This document shows positions 63,038 to 64,000 of a stretch of 64,000 nucleotides of DNA, piece by piece. The stretch covers positions 868,001 to 932,000 of the forward strand of contig NC_068569.1 of NCBI RefSeq assembly GCF_025698545.1. Reading direction: 5' to 3'. The stretch is from Gossypium raimondii. Taxonomy: Eukaryota; Streptophyta; Magnoliopsida; Malvales; Malvaceae. The notes below the pieces were generated by a model. The model was not told the DNA's origin. It saw only the letters and a program-made list of their open reading frames with translations, and did not search any database. A program made the position numbers and the translations under genes. Position 1 is the stretch's first letter. Every line of letters begins with the position of its first letter.

Positions 63038-64000
63038 AGGATTTTCGTTCTCGAAAATCTTACCAGTAAAGAGATTCGGGTATTGCTTCCTCATTGTCTC
63101 TTCCGGTTCCCATGTTGCTTCCTCAATCCCGTGCTTTTGCCATAGCACTTTCACCAGATTTACCTTTTTGTTTCTAAGCTCCTTTGTTTCTCGTGCTAAT
63201 ACTTTAACGGTTCTTCATTATACGTCATATCCGGCTGAATTTCTACTTCTGTCGGAGTAATAACATGTGAAGGATCTGATCGATACCGTCGTAGCATAGA
63301 TACATGAAATACATTATGAATTTTGTCGAGTTCGGTGGTAAAGCCAATCGGTAAGCAATCGGTCCAATTCTTTCTATAATCTCATATGGTCCGATAAATC
63401 TTGGACTCAATTTACCCTTTCGACCGAACCGGAGAACTTTCTTCCAAGGAGACACTTTTAAGAATACTTTATCACCCACCTGAAATTCAATCTCCCTTCG
63501 TTTAAGATCGGCGTATGACTTTTGACGATCGGAAGCTGCTTTTAAACTATCCCGAATCAGTCTTACTTTTTCTTCTGTTTCCCGAATCAAATCAACTCCG
63601 TGTATCTTCTTTCACTGAGCTCTGTCCAATATAATGGTGTTCTACATTTTCTACCATACAAAGCTTCATACAGAGCCATTTTAATACTGGACTGATAATT
63701 GTTATTATAAGCAAATTCAATCAAAGGTAGATACCTTTCCCAATTACCTTGAAATTCTAATACACAACATCGGAGCATATCTTCCAATACCTGAATTACA
63801 CGCTCAGATTGGCCATCTGTCTGAGGATGAAATGCAGTACTGAAATGCAACTGAGTACCCAAAGCTTCTTGCAATTTGTTCCAGAAACGAGACGTAAATC
63901 GGGGGTCTCTATCTGATATAATGGAGACAGGCACTCCATGTAGTCTAACAATCTCAGATATATACAGTTCAGCTAATTTATCTAGAGAATAATCCATACG
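63030..64000 (-). pseudogene. Ty3/gypsy pol, integrase end and chromodomain-type tail (cut by the right edge, frameshifted)
   Basis: Minus strand. 63997-63587 holds the integrase core: SIISDRDPRFTSRFW carries the second catalytic Asp, and FHPQTDGQSERVIQVLEDML the catalytic Glu; the first Asp is beyond the edge. A one-base loss near 63608 shifts the frame, which resumes as DLIRETEEKVRLIRDSLKAA and the GPY/F module (FIGPYEIIERIGPIAYRL) down to about 63330. A further shift there precedes a LRRYRSDPSHVI-like block, and coding text reaches the polypurine tract (IFENENPKK). The close match to family motifs suggests a fairly young, recently damaged copy of a chromovirus-type element. Confidence 0.88.

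Noticed and set aside
1-64000. tRNA, rRNA, CRISPR, operon or integrated virus signals
   Set aside because: None could be seen; all reverse transcriptase and integrase text belongs to LTR or LINE retrotransposon families.

Overview
This window is nuclear DNA from a dicot, most likely a cotton (Gossypium) or a close Malvaceae relative. Its genes have GT-AG introns and plant-specific families. The long intergenic spaces are AT-rich and filled with LTR retrotransposons that begin TGTAACACCC and end ATTACA. The cotton assignment rests on remembered repeat style and is an inference. There is no sign of a bacterial, viral or organellar locus.

Gene layout, left to right: the 5' part of a BOR-type borate exporter (minus, cut by the left edge, 1-1017); an EG45/plant-natriuretic-peptide-like secreted protein (plus, 3634-4259); a GH17 beta-1,3-glucanase with an X8/CBM43 tail (minus, 6097-8104); a DBP1-like PP2C phosphatase (minus, 10112-12403); a retrotransposon island (13.9-24.7 kb); an AT-rich stretch with an orphan cluster of CACGTG motifs (25.9-26.2 kb) and a hAT-type MITE (30087-30671); a YUCCA flavin monooxygenase closest to YUC1 (plus, 32301-33990); a short and a long solo LTR (37.1-40.6 kb); a broken 2-oxoglutarate dioxygenase of the AOP1-like group (plus, 42553-44734); and, tail-to-tail with it, TIFY8 (minus, 44879-48273). 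The last 9.5 kb holds a LINE remnant, a truncated LTR, and the 3' LTR plus pol end of a Ty3/gypsy element that runs off the right edge. I worked out exon boundaries by hand so that every junction keeps frame and uses GT/AG.

The genes are individual housekeeping, cell-wall, signalling and hormone genes and do not form one pathway. The BOR, YUC1 and TIFY8 genes recall the Arabidopsis At4g32510-At4g32540-At4g32570 neighbourhood, which suggests an old collinear block expanded here by transposons.

The most striking structure is a four-deep nest of retroelements. A decayed gypsy pol gene is split by a 3.2 kb solo LTR, which is split by a 1.5 kb LTR, which is split by a 2.8 kb solo LTR. Each of the three insertions is flanked by its own exact 5-bp target duplication (TGGTA, CATAT, GCAAT). 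A sister solo LTR at 37981-40581 has an exact AGTTA duplication. I found no convincing new biological system. The items most worth a second look are the nest, the tandem arrays inside the LTRs, the overlapping upstream ORF of TIFY8 and the orphan G-box cluster.
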